Notes: generated by a model from the letters alone, not told the origin. A stretch of DNA of 64,000 bases from an uncultured Porphyromonadaceae bacterium (GCA_900545955.1 URAU01000001.1:1-64000); one strand, 5' to 3'. Counted from the stretch's first letter, positions 33,203 through 42,276 are shown. Translations and numbers: made by a program.

Positions 33203-34066
33203 GTGAGAAATCTTCTGAATTTCCTGATACGCTACACTTCATGGTTCGTATTCGCGTTCTATGTGGTGCTCAGTTGCGTGTTGCTGTTTCAGGGTAATCC
33301 CTATCAGCATCATGTATACCTCACGTCGGCCAATGCCGTAGTGTCAGGCGTGTACGACGCCACCAACAGCGTGACGGGATATATCAATCTTCGCTCGATC
33401 AACGAAGATCTGCAGCGCCGCACCGCCACTCTCGAACAGGAGGTGCTCGACCTCCGGCATCAGAACAAGCTTCTGCACCAGCAGCTGCTGCAGGACTCGC
33501 TCCGCTCGCTCGATTCGCTCGGGCGGTTCGGGTTTGTGATTGCCTCGGTTGTGAACAACAGTGTCCGCAATCCCTACAATTACATTACGATCGACAAGGG
33601 TGAGGCCGACGGAATCGGTCCGGAAATGGGGGTGATGGACCAGAACGGCGTTGTCGGTGTGGTAAATGTCACCTCCCGGCATCACGCCCGCGTGATTTCT
33701 CTTCTGAATCCCAATTTCAGACTTTCCTGCAAGTTGCGTGGCAACGATGCCTTCGGATCCCTGGTGTGGGATGGCAAACGTCCTACGGAAGCTATTCTTG
33801 AGGAACTTCCCAAGCAGGTGAAGTTCCGCAAGGGCGATACAATCATCACCTCGGGATATTCTGCAATGTTCCCTGAAGGGATTCCCGTAGGTACAATCAT
33901 CGGGCCGACGCGCGGCAACGATGATAATTTCAACACGTTGCGAATCCGGTTGCTTACGGATTTCTCCACATTATCGACGGTCAAGGTTATCTCCAACCGG
34001 GATATAGTCGATATCAGGGAGGCTGAGACCGATTTGTACCCGCCAAAGGAGACGGCTGCCCGATAG
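33203..34066 (+). CDS. mreC: Rod shape-determining protein MreC
   Basis: This 287-residue bitopic protein has one membrane helix (about 12-30), a coiled coil (about 63-105, INEDLQRRTATLEQEV) and the periplasmic double beta-barrel (about 110-270). It links MreB to the PBP2/RodA machinery. It starts with GTG, 13 nt after the mreB stop; no better ATG is available near the family start. Charged C-terminal end (DLYPPKETAAR). Confidence 0.94.
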   Translation: MRNLLNFLIRYTSWFVFAFYVVLSCVLLFQGNPYQHHVYLTSANAVVSGVYDATNSVTGYINLRSINEDLQRRTATLEQEVLDLRHQNKLLHQQLLQDSLRSLDSLGRFGFVIASVVNNSVRNPYNYITIDKGEADGIGPEMGVMDQNGVVGVVNVTSRHHARVISLLNPNFRLSCKLRGNDAFGSLVWDGKRPTEAILEELPKQVKFRKGDTIITSGYSAMFPEGIPVGTIIGPTRGNDDNFNTLRIRLLTDFSTLSTVKVISNRDIVDIREAETDLYPPKETAAR

Positions 34067-34092
34067 CCTCCAACATTCTTTGCGTTAGTTAG

Positions 34093-34605
34093 ATGACTAA
34101 AGAGATTCTGAAATTCGCGCTGTTGTCGGTCATACTGGTGCTCTGCCAGGTGATTGTGTTCAATCATATCTGTCTGTTCGGTGTGGCTGTGCCTCTGGTG
34201 TTCATATACTCGCTCGTCAGGCTGCCTCTCAACCTGAACGTCAACTGGGTGATGACGCTTGGGTTCCTCCTGGGGCTTACGGTCGATGTCTTCTCGAATA
34301 CACAGGGGGTGAACGCATTGTCGTGCACTCTGCTTTCAGTGTGCCGCACACCGGTGATGCGGCTGTATGTTCCGCGTGTCGATGATCTTCCTAATCCCGA
34401 GCCGTCGGTTTCCACTCTCGGCTGGAGCGTTTTCATGAAGTATGCCCTTACCCTGACGGCACTCTACTGCACGTTTTATTTCGTAACGGAGGCATTCTCC
34501 TTTTTCGACTTCTGGTACATGCTGCTGCGTATCGTCGGATCCACAGTGCTTACTTTTATCGTGATTCTCGCTTTCGACGGTTTTAATGTCCGGTCGCGCA
34601 AATAA
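34093..34605 (+). CDS. mreD: Rod shape-determining protein MreD
   Basis: This 170-residue hydrophobic protein has about five membrane helices and typical MreD features: LNVNWVMTLGFLLGLTVDVFS, the membrane-embedded G-x-x-x-D-region. MreD is part of the elongasome with MreC, PBP2 and RodA. It is positioned 26 nt after mreC and 33 nt before mrdA. Confidence 0.92.
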   Translation: MTKEILKFALLSVILVLCQVIVFNHICLFGVAVPLVFIYSLVRLPLNLNVNWVMTLGFLLGLTVDVFSNTQGVNALSCTLLSVCRTPVMRLYVPRVDDLPNPEPSVSTLGWSVFMKYALTLTALYCTFYFVTEAFSFFDFWYMLLRIVGSTVLTFIVILAFDGFNVRSRK

Positions 34606-34638
34606 CGGCCGGTCGACTCTTTCCATCTCTGTTGACGA

Positions 34639-36492
34639 ATGAGAAAAAACTATCAGCTTGAAAAAAGAAAATATGTGGTCGGCGGTTTCCTTGTGGTGAT
34701 TGCAGCCATCTATCTGATTCGTCTTTTCGGACTTCAGATTCAGGACGACAGATACAAGGACTATGCCGACAACAATGCCTTCCTCCGCAAAACGGTCTAT
34801 CCTTCGCGTGGCATGGTCTATGACCGCAACGATTCGCTGGTGGTGTTCAATCAGCCGGCCTACGACGTGATGATGATTCCGCGCGATGTCCACGATTTCG
34901 ACACGGCCGATTTCTGCCGTACGCTCACCATCTCGCGCGAGGAGTTCGACCGGCGCCTGGCGGCGATGAAGGCATCGCGGAGCTATTCGTCGTACACACC
35001 GCAGACGCTTATCACCCATCTCTCGGCCAAAGACTACGGCAAGCTCCAGGAGAAGCTTTACCGTTATCCGGGTTTCTTTATCCAGAAGCGCATCCTGCGC
35101 GAGTACAACTACGACGTGGCGGCGAATATTCTCGGCAATATCCGCGAGGTTTCCGAAGCCGACATCGACCGCGACCCTTATTTTCAGCCCGGCGACTATT
35201 GCGGCGACTTGGGTATTGAGAAGAGCTACGACCGTTTCCTCCGCGGCATAAAGGGGGAGGAAATTCTTATCAGAGATGCGCGCGGCCGCATCAGGGGGCG
35301 CTTTGAGGAAGGTGCACGAGATGTGGCTCCAGTCTCGGGGCGTAATCTGCGTCTGGGTATCGACATAAAGCTTCAGGAATATGCCGAGTCGCTCATGGTG
35401 AATAAAATCGGTGCGGTGGTGGCTATCGAACCCGCTACCGGCGAGATTCTCGCCATGGTGTCGAGTCCGACTTACCGTCCGTCGTCGCTTGTAGGCCGCG
35501 AGCGTGGCAAGAACTACCGCGCGCTCAACAACGACCCTCAGAAGCCGCTGTTCGACCGCTCGCTGATGGGTGCTTATCCGCCGGGGTCGACTTTCAAGCC
35601 GTCGCAGGCCCTGATTCTCCTGGAGGAGGATATTGTCAACCTGCATACGGCCTATCCATGCTATCACGGCTATATCAATGGCGGTCTGCGTGTGGGCTGC
35701 CACGGCCACGCGTCGCCCATAGCGCTCAAACCGGCGCTCCAGACGTCGTGTAACGCGTATTTCTGCTGGGGCTTCAAGGCGCTGGTCGACAAGCGTTCGA
35801 AATACGGCACTTCGGCCGATGCTTTCGAGGTGTGGAAGAATCATCTTGTATCGCTCGGCTATGGCTACGCTCTCGGTATCGACCTGCCGTCGGAAGGGCG
35901 CGGATTTATTCCCAACGCCAAGTTCTACAACAAAATCTACGGCGAGGGGCGCTGGAGCGCCAACACCATTATTTCCGTATCGATAGGGCAGGGCGAGATT
36001 CTCGCCACGCCTCTGCAGATTGCGAACCTTTCCGCCACGATTGCCAACCGCGGATGGTTTATCACTCCGCATATCGTCAAGGAAATCGAGGATACGGTAA
36101 TAGATGCGAAGTATCGTACGCGACGTATTCCCACTATCGATCAGCATTATTTCGAGGATGTGGCCGAGGGGATGCGCATGGCGGTTACCGGTGGAACATG
36201 CCGCCTGGCCAATCTGCCGGATATCGAGGTATGCGGCAAGACGGGAACTGCGCAGAATCCCCACGGACGCGACCATTCGGCGTTTATAGGTTTTGCTCCG
36301 TATCACGACCCGAAGATTGCCGTGTGCGTCTATGTGGAGAATGCCGGCTTCGGTGCTACGTTCGGTGTACCTATCGGCTCTCTGATCATTGAAAAGTATC
36401 TTAAGGGTGCGATATCGCCTCAACGCAAATATATCGAGGAGCGCATGCTCAATTCCAACACTATAATATATAGTGGTGTCAAGAAGCACTGA
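34639..36492 (+). CDS. mrdA: Penicillin-binding protein 2 (peptidoglycan transpeptidase)
   Basis: This class B PBP of 617 residues has one N-terminal membrane helix (about 15-33), a pedestal/dimerisation domain and a transpeptidase domain. Active-site motifs are STFK (Ser317, Lys320), SCN (370-372) and KTGT (Lys534). It cross-links peptidoglycan during cell elongation, working with RodA, which is encoded 52 nt downstream. It would be the target of mecillinam-type beta-lactams in this organism by family knowledge. Confidence 0.96.
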   Translation: MRKNYQLEKRKYVVGGFLVVIAAIYLIRLFGLQIQDDRYKDYADNNAFLRKTVYPSRGMVYDRNDSLVVFNQPAYDVMMIPRDVHDFDTADFCRTLTISREEFDRRLAAMKASRSYSSYTPQTLITHLSAKDYGKLQEKLYRYPGFFIQKRILREYNYDVAANILGNIREVSEADIDRDPYFQPGDYCGDLGIEKSYDRFLRGIKGEEILIRDARGRIRGRFEEGARDVAPVSGRNLRLGIDIKLQEYAESLMVNKIGAVVAIEPATGEILAMVSSPTYRPSSLVGRERGKNYRALNNDPQKPLFDRSLMGAYPPGSTFKPSQALILLEEDIVNLHTAYPCYHGYINGGLRVGCHGHASPIALKPALQTSCNAYFCWGFKALVDKRSKYGTSADAFEVWKNHLVSLGYGYALGIDLPSEGRGFIPNAKFYNKIYGEGRWSANTIISVSIGQGEILATPLQIANLSATIANRGWFITPHIVKEIEDTVIDAKYRTRRIPTIDQHYFEDVAEGMRMAVTGGTCRLANLPDIEVCGKTGTAQNPHGRDHSAFIGFAPYHDPKIAVCVYVENAGFGATFGVPIGSLIIEKYLKGAISPQRKYIEERMLNSNTIIYSGVKKH

Positions 36493-36544
36493 CGGGTCCC
36501 CGGTAAATACGTACAGCTAATTCTTTAATCCGAAATTCAGCGAG

Positions 36545-38038
36545 ATGTTAAGCGGCTATATTTCCGGCGGAAAAGCCCCGGCGAAGGGTTCGGTCGAATC
36601 GGTGTTCCGTCATGTCGACTGGTTCACTGTAGTGTTGTATCTTCTGCTGGTCACGGCAGGAGTGTTTTCCATCTATGCCGCAAGCTATGATTTCGACCAT
36701 GCGAGCATATTTTCATTTGATGAATTTTCCGGCAAGCAGGTGCGTTGGATTGGCCTCTCGTTTGTTCTGGGCGTGGTGCTTTTGCTTATCGACGCGCGAA
36801 TGTACGAGACGTATGCCTATCCCATATATCTGGCCCTGCTGTGTCTGCTCGTTGTAACGATTTTCATAGCTCCCGACATCAAGGGCTCGCGCTCATGGCT
36901 TGTCCTCGGTCCGATGAGTCTCCAGCCGGCTGAGTTCGCCAAATTCGCCACCGCGCTGGCGCTGGCCAAACTGTTCAGCGGATATAATTTCCGCCTGAAT
37001 GCGTCGCCGCGCAATTATATGCGTGCTCTGCTGATTATCTTTACCCCCATCATATTGATTCTCGCGCAGAAGGAGACGGGCTCGGCTCTGGTGTATCTCT
37101 CGCTGTTTTTCGTGCTCTATCGTGAGGGGATGAGCGGACTGGTGCTGTTTGCCGCTTTGGTGGCCGTGGTAATATTTGTGGTGGCCATCAAGTTTTCCGA
37201 ATCGCTTATTCTGGGTATTCCGGCAGGGGAATTTTCGGTAATGTGTATGGTGATGGCGCTCGTCGTGGGGATGCTCGGCATATATGTGAAGAATCTTGAG
37301 ATTGCGCGCAACGTGTTCTTATGGTTTGCTGCGACGTCGATTGTGGAGGTGTTGCTTTCCATATGGGGATGGCAGATTCCCGGATACGTGTTTTTCTTCT
37401 CCGTAATCGGAGTATCGATGGTTTACCTGCTTTTCGAGTTCCTGCGCATGAAGCGGCGCGGCCTGCTTATTACGGTCGCTACTGCTGTATTGTCCGTGGG
37501 GTTCCTGTTCTCCGTCAATATGGTGTTCGACCATATGATGCCCCACCAGCAGAAACGTATTCTTGTTGCGCTGGGTAATGTGAACGATCCTCGCGACGAC
37601 GGCTACAATGTAAATCAGAGTAAAATCGCCATAGGATCGGGCGGCTTGGCCGGGAAGGGATTCCTCAAGGGTACGCAGACAAAGCTGAAATATGTGCCCG
37701 AACAGCACACCGACTTTATTTTCTGCACTATAGGCGAAGAGGAGGGCTTTATCGGCACATCTGCCGTCATTCTGCTCTTCCTGATGCTTATTCTGCGCGT
37801 CATTTCCATCGCCGAACGGCAGCCTACCACTTTCTCGCGTGTCTACGCCTATTGCGTGGCGTCGTACCTGATATTCCATTTCTGCATCAATATCGGTATG
37901 GTAATCGGTCTTTGTCCTGTAATCGGCATCCCATTGCCTTTCTTCAGCTATGGAGGGTCCTCGCTGTGGGGATTCACCTTCCTGCTGTTTATTTTGCTCC
38001 GGCTTGATGCCTCGCGGCGTTCGCGCCCCGGCCAGTAA
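36545..38038 (+). CDS. rodA: Rod shape-determining protein RodA (SEDS glycosyltransferase)
   Basis: This 497-residue SEDS-family polytopic membrane protein has about ten helices. It polymerises lipid II into glycan strands as partner of PBP2. Signature regions are GSRSWLVLGPMSLQPAEFAK near residue 117, QKETGSALVY, and QTKLKYVPEQHTDFIF and GIPLPFFSYGGSSLWG in the last third. It is the last gene of the elongasome operon. The product is longer than E. coli RodA (370 residues), mainly through central insertions, as is usual in Bacteroidota. Confidence 0.95.
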   Translation: MLSGYISGGKAPAKGSVESVFRHVDWFTVVLYLLLVTAGVFSIYAASYDFDHASIFSFDEFSGKQVRWIGLSFVLGVVLLLIDARMYETYAYPIYLALLCLLVVTIFIAPDIKGSRSWLVLGPMSLQPAEFAKFATALALAKLFSGYNFRLNASPRNYMRALLIIFTPIILILAQKETGSALVYLSLFFVLYREGMSGLVLFAALVAVVIFVVAIKFSESLILGIPAGEFSVMCMVMALVVGMLGIYVKNLEIARNVFLWFAATSIVEVLLSIWGWQIPGYVFFFSVIGVSMVYLLFEFLRMKRRGLLITVATAVLSVGFLFSVNMVFDHMMPHQQKRILVALGNVNDPRDDGYNVNQSKIAIGSGGLAGKGFLKGTQTKLKYVPEQHTDFIFCTIGEEEGFIGTSAVILLFLMLILRVISIAERQPTTFSRVYAYCVASYLIFHFCINIGMVIGLCPVIGIPLPFFSYGGSSLWGFTFLLFILLRLDASRRSRPGQ

Positions 38039-38268
38039 TCATTCCCCGTTCTGATTGGCTGTAACACCCCTGAAAATGGCGGGAAATCCTATCTTGCCAC
38101 CCCAAACGGATGATGCATCCCTGTGCAGCCGAATAACCCTACGTCGGTGCTTTAGGAATGGCGTATGAAGAGGGGAACATCCCTGCAATCAAAGAGGCCG
38201 CCTCCCTACAGTCAAAGAGTTCGGAACGTGGCTTATCATTACTTTTTGGAATCTGGGCAGTCTGGAAA
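38039..38268. other. Intergenic DNA with decayed repeat fragments
   Basis: The gap after rodA contains catccctgtgcagccg (about 38107), catccctgcaatc (about 38178) and cctccctacagtc. These resemble the catccctacaatc flank of the palindrome pair at 5658-5733. It looks like remnants of the same dispersed repeat. No gene is seen. Confidence 0.5.
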
Positions 38269-38300
38269 TTTGGAAAAGTGGGGGAAATGTGTTAATTTTG
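38269..38300 (+). promoter_or_regulatory. Promoter of rpmH (-33 TTTG, -7 TAATTTTG)
   Basis: TTTG (38269-38272) and TAATTTTG (38293-38300) are 20 nt apart, with a leader of about 35 nt to the rpmH ATG. Confidence 0.8.
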
Positions 38301-38342
38301 CACTCTGAATTGTGAACAATATAACAAAATCATCATAGCGCA

Positions 38343-38498
38343 ATGAAAAGAACGTTCCAACCTTCTAATCGTAAGAGAGTTAACAAACACGGTTTCCGTG
38401 AAAGAATGTCAACCGCCAATGGCCGCAAGGTGCTTGCACGCCGTCGTGCCAAAGGTCGTCTGCGTCTGTCGGTTTCCTGCTCGATTGCCAGCAAGTAA
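38343..38498 (+). CDS. rpmH: 50S ribosomal protein L34
   Basis: This 51-residue basic protein starts MKRTFQPSNRKRVNKHGFR and continues with MSTANGRKVLARRRAKGR, the full L34 signature. It is a component of the large ribosomal subunit. It has its own promoter and a strong terminator. Unlike in many bacteria, rnpA, yidC and dnaA are not adjacent. Confidence 0.96.
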   Translation: MKRTFQPSNRKRVNKHGFRERMSTANGRKVLARRRAKGRLRLSVSCSIASK

Positions 38499-38570
38499 TC
38501 CTGCATCCGACGCGTGTAATCCCGCATTCTGATTCGGGATTCCGCAGCCAGACTCTCGTTATTTTACATC

Positions 38571-38616
38571 AGAAGCATCGGCCACCGCATGCACGGCCGA
38601 TGCTTCTGCTTTTTGT
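38571..38616 (+). terminator. rpmH terminator
   Basis: AGAAGCATCGGCC (38571-38583) and GGCCGATGCTTCT (38595-38607) form a perfect 13-bp stem, followed by a T-run (ctttttg). The remaining 38617-38891 stretch shows nothing I can name. Confidence 0.9.
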
Positions 38617-38891
38617 TGTAAACGTTTGTTTCGTTGTATGCAGAGCAATCTTTGTCTTATTTTCCGGTAAGGGGATAAGCTCTGTTCATCTTTTCTAAGC
38701 TCCGATTCTCTTTTATTGTAAACAAAAGATTACCTGCTGTATTTCCCGATCCCGGCACGGGAGGATAAACGCCGCACATCTACGATAATCATTCCGGTTA
38801 TCGCAGCTAATTACCCTCGAACTTGTATCCGCCAATCATCCCCTCATTTCCGATATTCACCTTTGTGTAGAGTGGTGATATTCTTGCAGTA

Positions 38892-39674
38892 TTAAAATGA
38901 TGTAGGGTAGAACGACTGGAACGAATTGTCGGAATAGAACACCACGATATTGGTAATACGTTTGTCGGCTGCTGTTGCCAGCGATATGTTGCGTTTGCTT
39001 CCGTTGGTATGGGCGGCGGATGCGTCTCCATCTGTGGTGGTGTATGTGTCGTTCTGTGTGGTGGAGCAGGGCGCCGCGGATGAGGTAGGTGATGTTGCCG
39101 TTGGATTGCCGCCGTTTCCATTGTTGCACGCAATATTTCTTGCTGACGGGTTGCTGTCGTAATCGCCGTCAGTACTGTCGTCAAAGTCGATCAACTCGTG
39201 GGTGTGGACGTAGACGCTCCTCTTTTCCATTGCGTCGGGCGCGGTGTTAGCGCCTGCCGAAGGTTGAGGGTAGGCGTTTCCGGTGTTTTCCGAGTTGATG
39301 AAAGGAATTTCCTTATCGCCCGATTTTTCTGCCAGGTTGGCGAAGAGGTCCGGAGCTACATCGTTTGTCTTTGCCGATGGCTGGGGTTCAGATGGTTGCG
39401 CAGCCCAATCCGGGCTGGTGCGTGCATTTTGAGGCTCTGAGATTTGCGTATTTGATTGCATCAGCATAGTCCCCTCGCCAAACATCAGCCACAGCACGGA
39501 AAGTTCGGGATATGCGGCATGGATTTTGGCAATCAGTTCGTCTGACACTTTTTTATTGCGGCCATTCAGAATCTGCGACATGGTAGGGCGCGGTATGCGA
39601 CATGTATCGGCAAACTGAGAGATTGAGATGTCGCCGTTTTCCATGAACAGTTTTAGTCTGTTTACAAAATCCAT
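38892..39674 (-). CDS. HTH (Cro/CI-type) regulator with low-complexity linker
   Basis: This 260-residue protein has an N-terminal XRE-type helix-turn-helix (about 1-70: ISISQFADTCRIPRPTMSQILNGRNKKVSDELIAKIH). A long Asn/Thr/Ser/Ala-rich, probably disordered segment follows (about 75-230). The C-terminal tail is short and ordered-looking (KRITNIVVFYSDNSFQSFYP). No peptidase or ligand domain is present. Similar HTH-linker-tail proteins occur in Bacteroidales; their targets are unknown. About 1.1 kb of A+T-rich DNA lies upstream of the start, where it may bind. Confidence 0.82.
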   Translation of the reverse strand: MDFVNRLKLFMENGDISISQFADTCRIPRPTMSQILNGRNKKVSDELIAKIHAAYPELSVLWLMFGEGTMLMQSNTQISEPQNARTSPDWAAQPSEPQPSAKTNDVAPDLFANLAEKSGDKEIPFINSENTGNAYPQPSAGANTAPDAMEKRSVYVHTHELIDFDDSTDGDYDSNPSARNIACNNGNGGNPTATSPTSSAAPCSTTQNDTYTTTDGDASAAHTNGSKRNISLATAADKRITNIVVFYSDNSFQSFYPTSF

Positions 39675-40210
39675 GTGTTGTGATTTGAGAATTTATAAAA
39701 TTCGGGTGTAAATAATGGTGATGCAAATGTAATTAATTAAAATGAAAACTGCAAATTTAAATTATGGAATCGGTTTGCAAGTGTTGATAGTTCTGATGTT
39801 ATTATGTAAATAAAATCTCATTCACGATTGTTAATACGAAGGGTGCGTTTCTCAATTTGCAATTATCAACGGTTGCTTGTTTTAAAGTATGTCTTTTGTT
39901 TTAAAATGTATTTAATTGATTGGTTGGATTTAATGTTAATTTAATATTTTAGAGCGTGGTATTTTGGCGCTGTGAGGCTATTTATTTAATTAATTACTTT
40001 ACTAATTTTATGTAGTTGGTATGAGCTTTAGCGCTTTAGGCTAAATTATAATGTGTGTTAACGGCGCGTTTTCGCCTCTGATAATGGGTTTGTTAATTCT
40101 GTTGCATATTAGAATTTGCTATGGGTGTTTGTAAATTTGCTGCTTTTTTTGGTTGAAATTGTAGGATCGGATGCTTCTGTGTTTGAAAATTTACAATTGC
40201 CATTCGAGAA

Positions 40211-40248
40211 TTAATTTGCAAATCTTGGATTGTTGTTAATTTGCAAAT
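40211..40248. repeat. Direct repeat TTAATTTGCAAAT, two copies
   Basis: Exact 13-mers at 40211-40223 and 40236-40248 have starts 25 nt apart. A related perfect palindrome, GCAAATTTGC, lies at 40334-40343 inside ATGCAAATTTGCAAAT (40332-40347). Looser matches occur at 39721, 39751, 39774, 39854 and 40132. They could be operator half-sites. Confidence 0.65.
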
Positions 40249-40480
40249 GGAATCTAATGCAAAAATTTGTAAAATGAATTTGTTGTTTGGTTTTGAATAT
40301 CATATTTTTGTTTTGCCATTTGTATTTGAGTATGCAAATTTGCAAATGAGAAATATTTCGGATTGCTGTTTTAAAGCCTATCTGCTGCTATCTCTCTAAT
40401 TTTCAAGGTGAGAAATCCGTATTTTTACCCTCTGGTATACTTTTACAACAATAGGAAGTGAAAAAGTTATTAACGAATTA

Positions 40481-40504
40481 ATATAAATTAACTATAATTT
40501 ATAT
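40481..40504. repeat. A/T-rich perfect inverted repeat
   Basis: ATATAAATTA (40481-40490) and TAATTTATAT (40495-40504) form a perfect 10-bp stem with loop ACTA. It could be an operator-like palindrome or a cruciform site. Confidence 0.6.
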
Positions 40505-40750
40505 TGTTGTAACGAAATTTTTTATAAATGTGTCGGAGTGGATCTATCATAGACGTGGTTTAGGCTTCCAGTCCGCAATTTGCTTGATTCTGTGAGGTTC
40601 TCGTATTTGATTTCAGATTGTATATCGATTGATTTTACGCGATTCTCCGAGGGTTGTTGGTGTTAACCCATTGCAGCGTGCTCGTCCCCTTCTATAGACG
40701 TGAAAATAGCGCGCCAGGATATTTAATGGCGCACTAAAGCATAAAATGGT

Positions 40751-40786
40751 AACGGAGGTATGTCGGTTGTCCGACGTACCTCCGTT
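40751..40786 (-). terminator. rpsP terminator
   Basis: A 16-bp stem with one internal mismatch (AACGGAGGTATGTCGG with CCGACGTACCTCCGTT) and loop TTGT lies 41 nt beyond the rpsP stop. Confidence 0.8.
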
Positions 40787-40827
40787 GGGTAAAAGTTGAT
40801 AAACCGGCTGTATACCTGCTGAAAGGA

Positions 40828-41376
40828 TTATTCAGCGGCCTCAGCGGTTGCTTCTTCGGAAGCAGCCTCCTCGGCGGGAGCGGCGGCAGCTTCTTCAGCA
40901 GCTTTGGCAGCTGCGATTTCAGCTTTCTTTTTAGCCACTTCCTCTGCCTTGGCAGCGTTTTTGGCTTTTTCTGCCTCAAGGCGTTCCTTGGCGGCGAGTT
41001 CTTTCTTCGATGCCATGGTGGTCTTCAGATTGTCGACTGCCTGCTGCTTTTTAGCTTTCCAGGCGTCGAAGCGCTTCTGTGCCTCGGCCTCGTCGAATGC
41101 ACCTTTTTTCACACCACCCTGAAGATGCTTCATCAGGAGCACACCTTCGTTGGAAAGGATGCTGCGAACGGTGTCGGTAGGCTGGGCGCCTACATTTACC
41201 CAATACAAAGCCCGCTCGAAGTTGAGAGTAATTGTAGCAGGATTAGTGTTCGGATTATAAGAACCTATCCTTTCAATAAATCTACCATCTCGTGGTGCCC
41301 TGCTATCGGCGATAACAATAGGATAGAACGCATAGTTTTTGCGACCATGACGTTGCAGTCTGATTTTTGTTGCCAT
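40828..41376 (-). CDS. rpsP: 30S ribosomal protein S16 with long C-terminal extension
   Basis: The first 80 or so residues are canonical S16 (MATKIRLQRHGRKNYAFYPIVIADSRAPRDG at the start). S16 binds 16S rRNA early in 30S assembly. The product is 182 residues, about twice the usual 80-90. The extra part is a helical Lys-rich segment (about 100-150) followed by an Ala/Glu-rich acidic tail. This extension is common in Bacteroidota; its role is unknown. The gene has its own promoter and terminator and is not linked to rimM-trmD-rplS here. Confidence 0.96.
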   Translation of the reverse strand: MATKIRLQRHGRKNYAFYPIVIADSRAPRDGRFIERIGSYNPNTNPATITLNFERALYWVNVGAQPTDTVRSILSNEGVLLMKHLQGGVKKGAFDEAEAQKRFDAWKAKKQQAVDNLKTTMASKKELAAKERLEAEKAKNAAKAEEVAKKKAEIAAAKAAEEAAAAPAEEAASEEATAEAAE

Positions 41377-41452
41377 CTAAAATTAGATAAATTAAGTGGT
41401 TTTGTATGGTTTTGCTGTGGCCGGGGGATGCATCCCTCTGCCTGAGCGGGTG

Positions 41453-41483
41453 CAAATTTAAGAATTTATTTTGGATTATACAA
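41453..41483 (-). promoter_or_regulatory. Promoter of rpsP (-33 TTG, -7 TAAATTTG)
   Basis: On the minus strand TTG (41483-41481) is 20 nt from TAAATTTG (41460-41453). The leader of about 70 nt contains the perfect palindrome GGGATGCATCCC (41425-41436), related to the 5658-5733 repeats. Confidence 0.8.
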
Positions 41484-41574
41484 TCTTTTTTCTAAATGCT
41501 GTTGCATCATCGCTAACGCTATAGGCCCTATAGGGCCTCAAAATACAGGTAAGGTATCAGAGCGATGTGAGGTG

Positions 41575-42219
41575 TCAGAGCGATTTGAGGTGGCGGATTG
41601 CCGCATGTGGATCTGGGGATTTGAAGACATAACTGCCGGCTACGAGAATGTCGGCCCCGGCAAGCGCAAGCTGTGGTGCCGTTTCGGAGTTGACACCACC
41701 GTCCACCTCAATCAGTGCTTTGGAGCCGGATGCTGATATAAGAGCCCGCAGGCGTTTGATTTTTTCTATGGTATTGCCGATGAATTTTTGTCCGCCGAAT
41801 CCGGGATTCACCGACATGAGCAGTACCATATCCACGTCGCCGATTACGTCCTCAAGCATTCCTACGGGGGTCGACGGATTGAGTGTCACTGCCGCTTTCA
41901 TACCGGCTTGCCTGATGGCCTGGATGGTGCGGTCAAGGTGGATACACGCTTCCTGATGCACGTTCATTATCGCCGCTCCGGCGTCGCGCACGACACCGAT
42001 ATAGTTTTGCGGTTCTACAATCATCAAATGTACGTCGAGTGGTTTCCGCGCCATTTTCCCCACCTGCGCTATTACCGGGAATCCGAACGATATATTGGGC
42101 ACGAACACGCCGTCCATCACGTCGCAGTGGATCATATCGGCATCACTTGTGTTTAGCATCTCGATGTCGCGGCCGAGATTCAGGAAGTCCGCGGCAAGAA
42201 TGGAGGGGGATACGAGCAT
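41575..42219 (-). CDS. rpe: Ribulose-phosphate 3-epimerase
   Basis: This 214-residue TIM-barrel enzyme interconverts ribulose-5-P and xylulose-5-P in the pentose phosphate pathway. Motifs: SPSILAADFLNLG at the start, HCDVMDGVFVPN (metal ligands), LDVHLM, MSVNPGFGGQKF and EVDGGVN. It follows dedA by 57 nt on the same strand. Confidence 0.96.
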   Translation of the reverse strand: MLVSPSILAADFLNLGRDIEMLNTSDADMIHCDVMDGVFVPNISFGFPVIAQVGKMARKPLDVHLMIVEPQNYIGVVRDAGAAIMNVHQEACIHLDRTIQAIRQAGMKAAVTLNPSTPVGMLEDVIGDVDMVLLMSVNPGFGGQKFIGNTIEKIKRLRALISASGSKALIEVDGGVNSETAPQLALAGADILVAGSYVFKSPDPHAAIRHLKSL

Positions 42220-42276
42220 GGGGTATTTTTCTTTAATGGTTCAGATTAAGGGGTGCGGTAGGTCTCTGCTGACGGT

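Larger units (their letters stand above)
39675..40750. other. Long A+T-rich noncoding region
   Basis: About 1.08 kb between the HTH regulator and rpsP has no credible reading frame and is strikingly A+T-rich compared with the rest of the window. It carries many TTTGCAAA-like words between about 39720 and 40347 and an A/T-only inverted repeat at 40481-40504. No DnaA boxes (TTATNCACA) were noticed, so an origin is not supported. It could be a regulatory or structural region. Confidence 0.7.

Noticed and set aside
34336..36489. 717-codon open frame antisense to mreD/mrdA
   Set aside because: It lies entirely opposite genes with intact catalytic motifs. Its translation is Arg/His/Ile-rich with no recognisable domain, as expected from the codon bias of the sense gene.
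40211..40347. TTAATTTGCAAAT words as ordinary promoters
   Set aside because: TTAATTTG fails the TA at the first two positions of TAnnTTTG, and no gene follows in the sense direction; TAAATTTG at 40132-40139 fits but also has no downstream gene.
39675..40750. Replication origin
   Set aside because: The region is A+T-rich and near rpmH, but no TTATNCACA DnaA boxes, dnaA or dnaN were seen, and rpmH is not in its classical origin neighbourhood.
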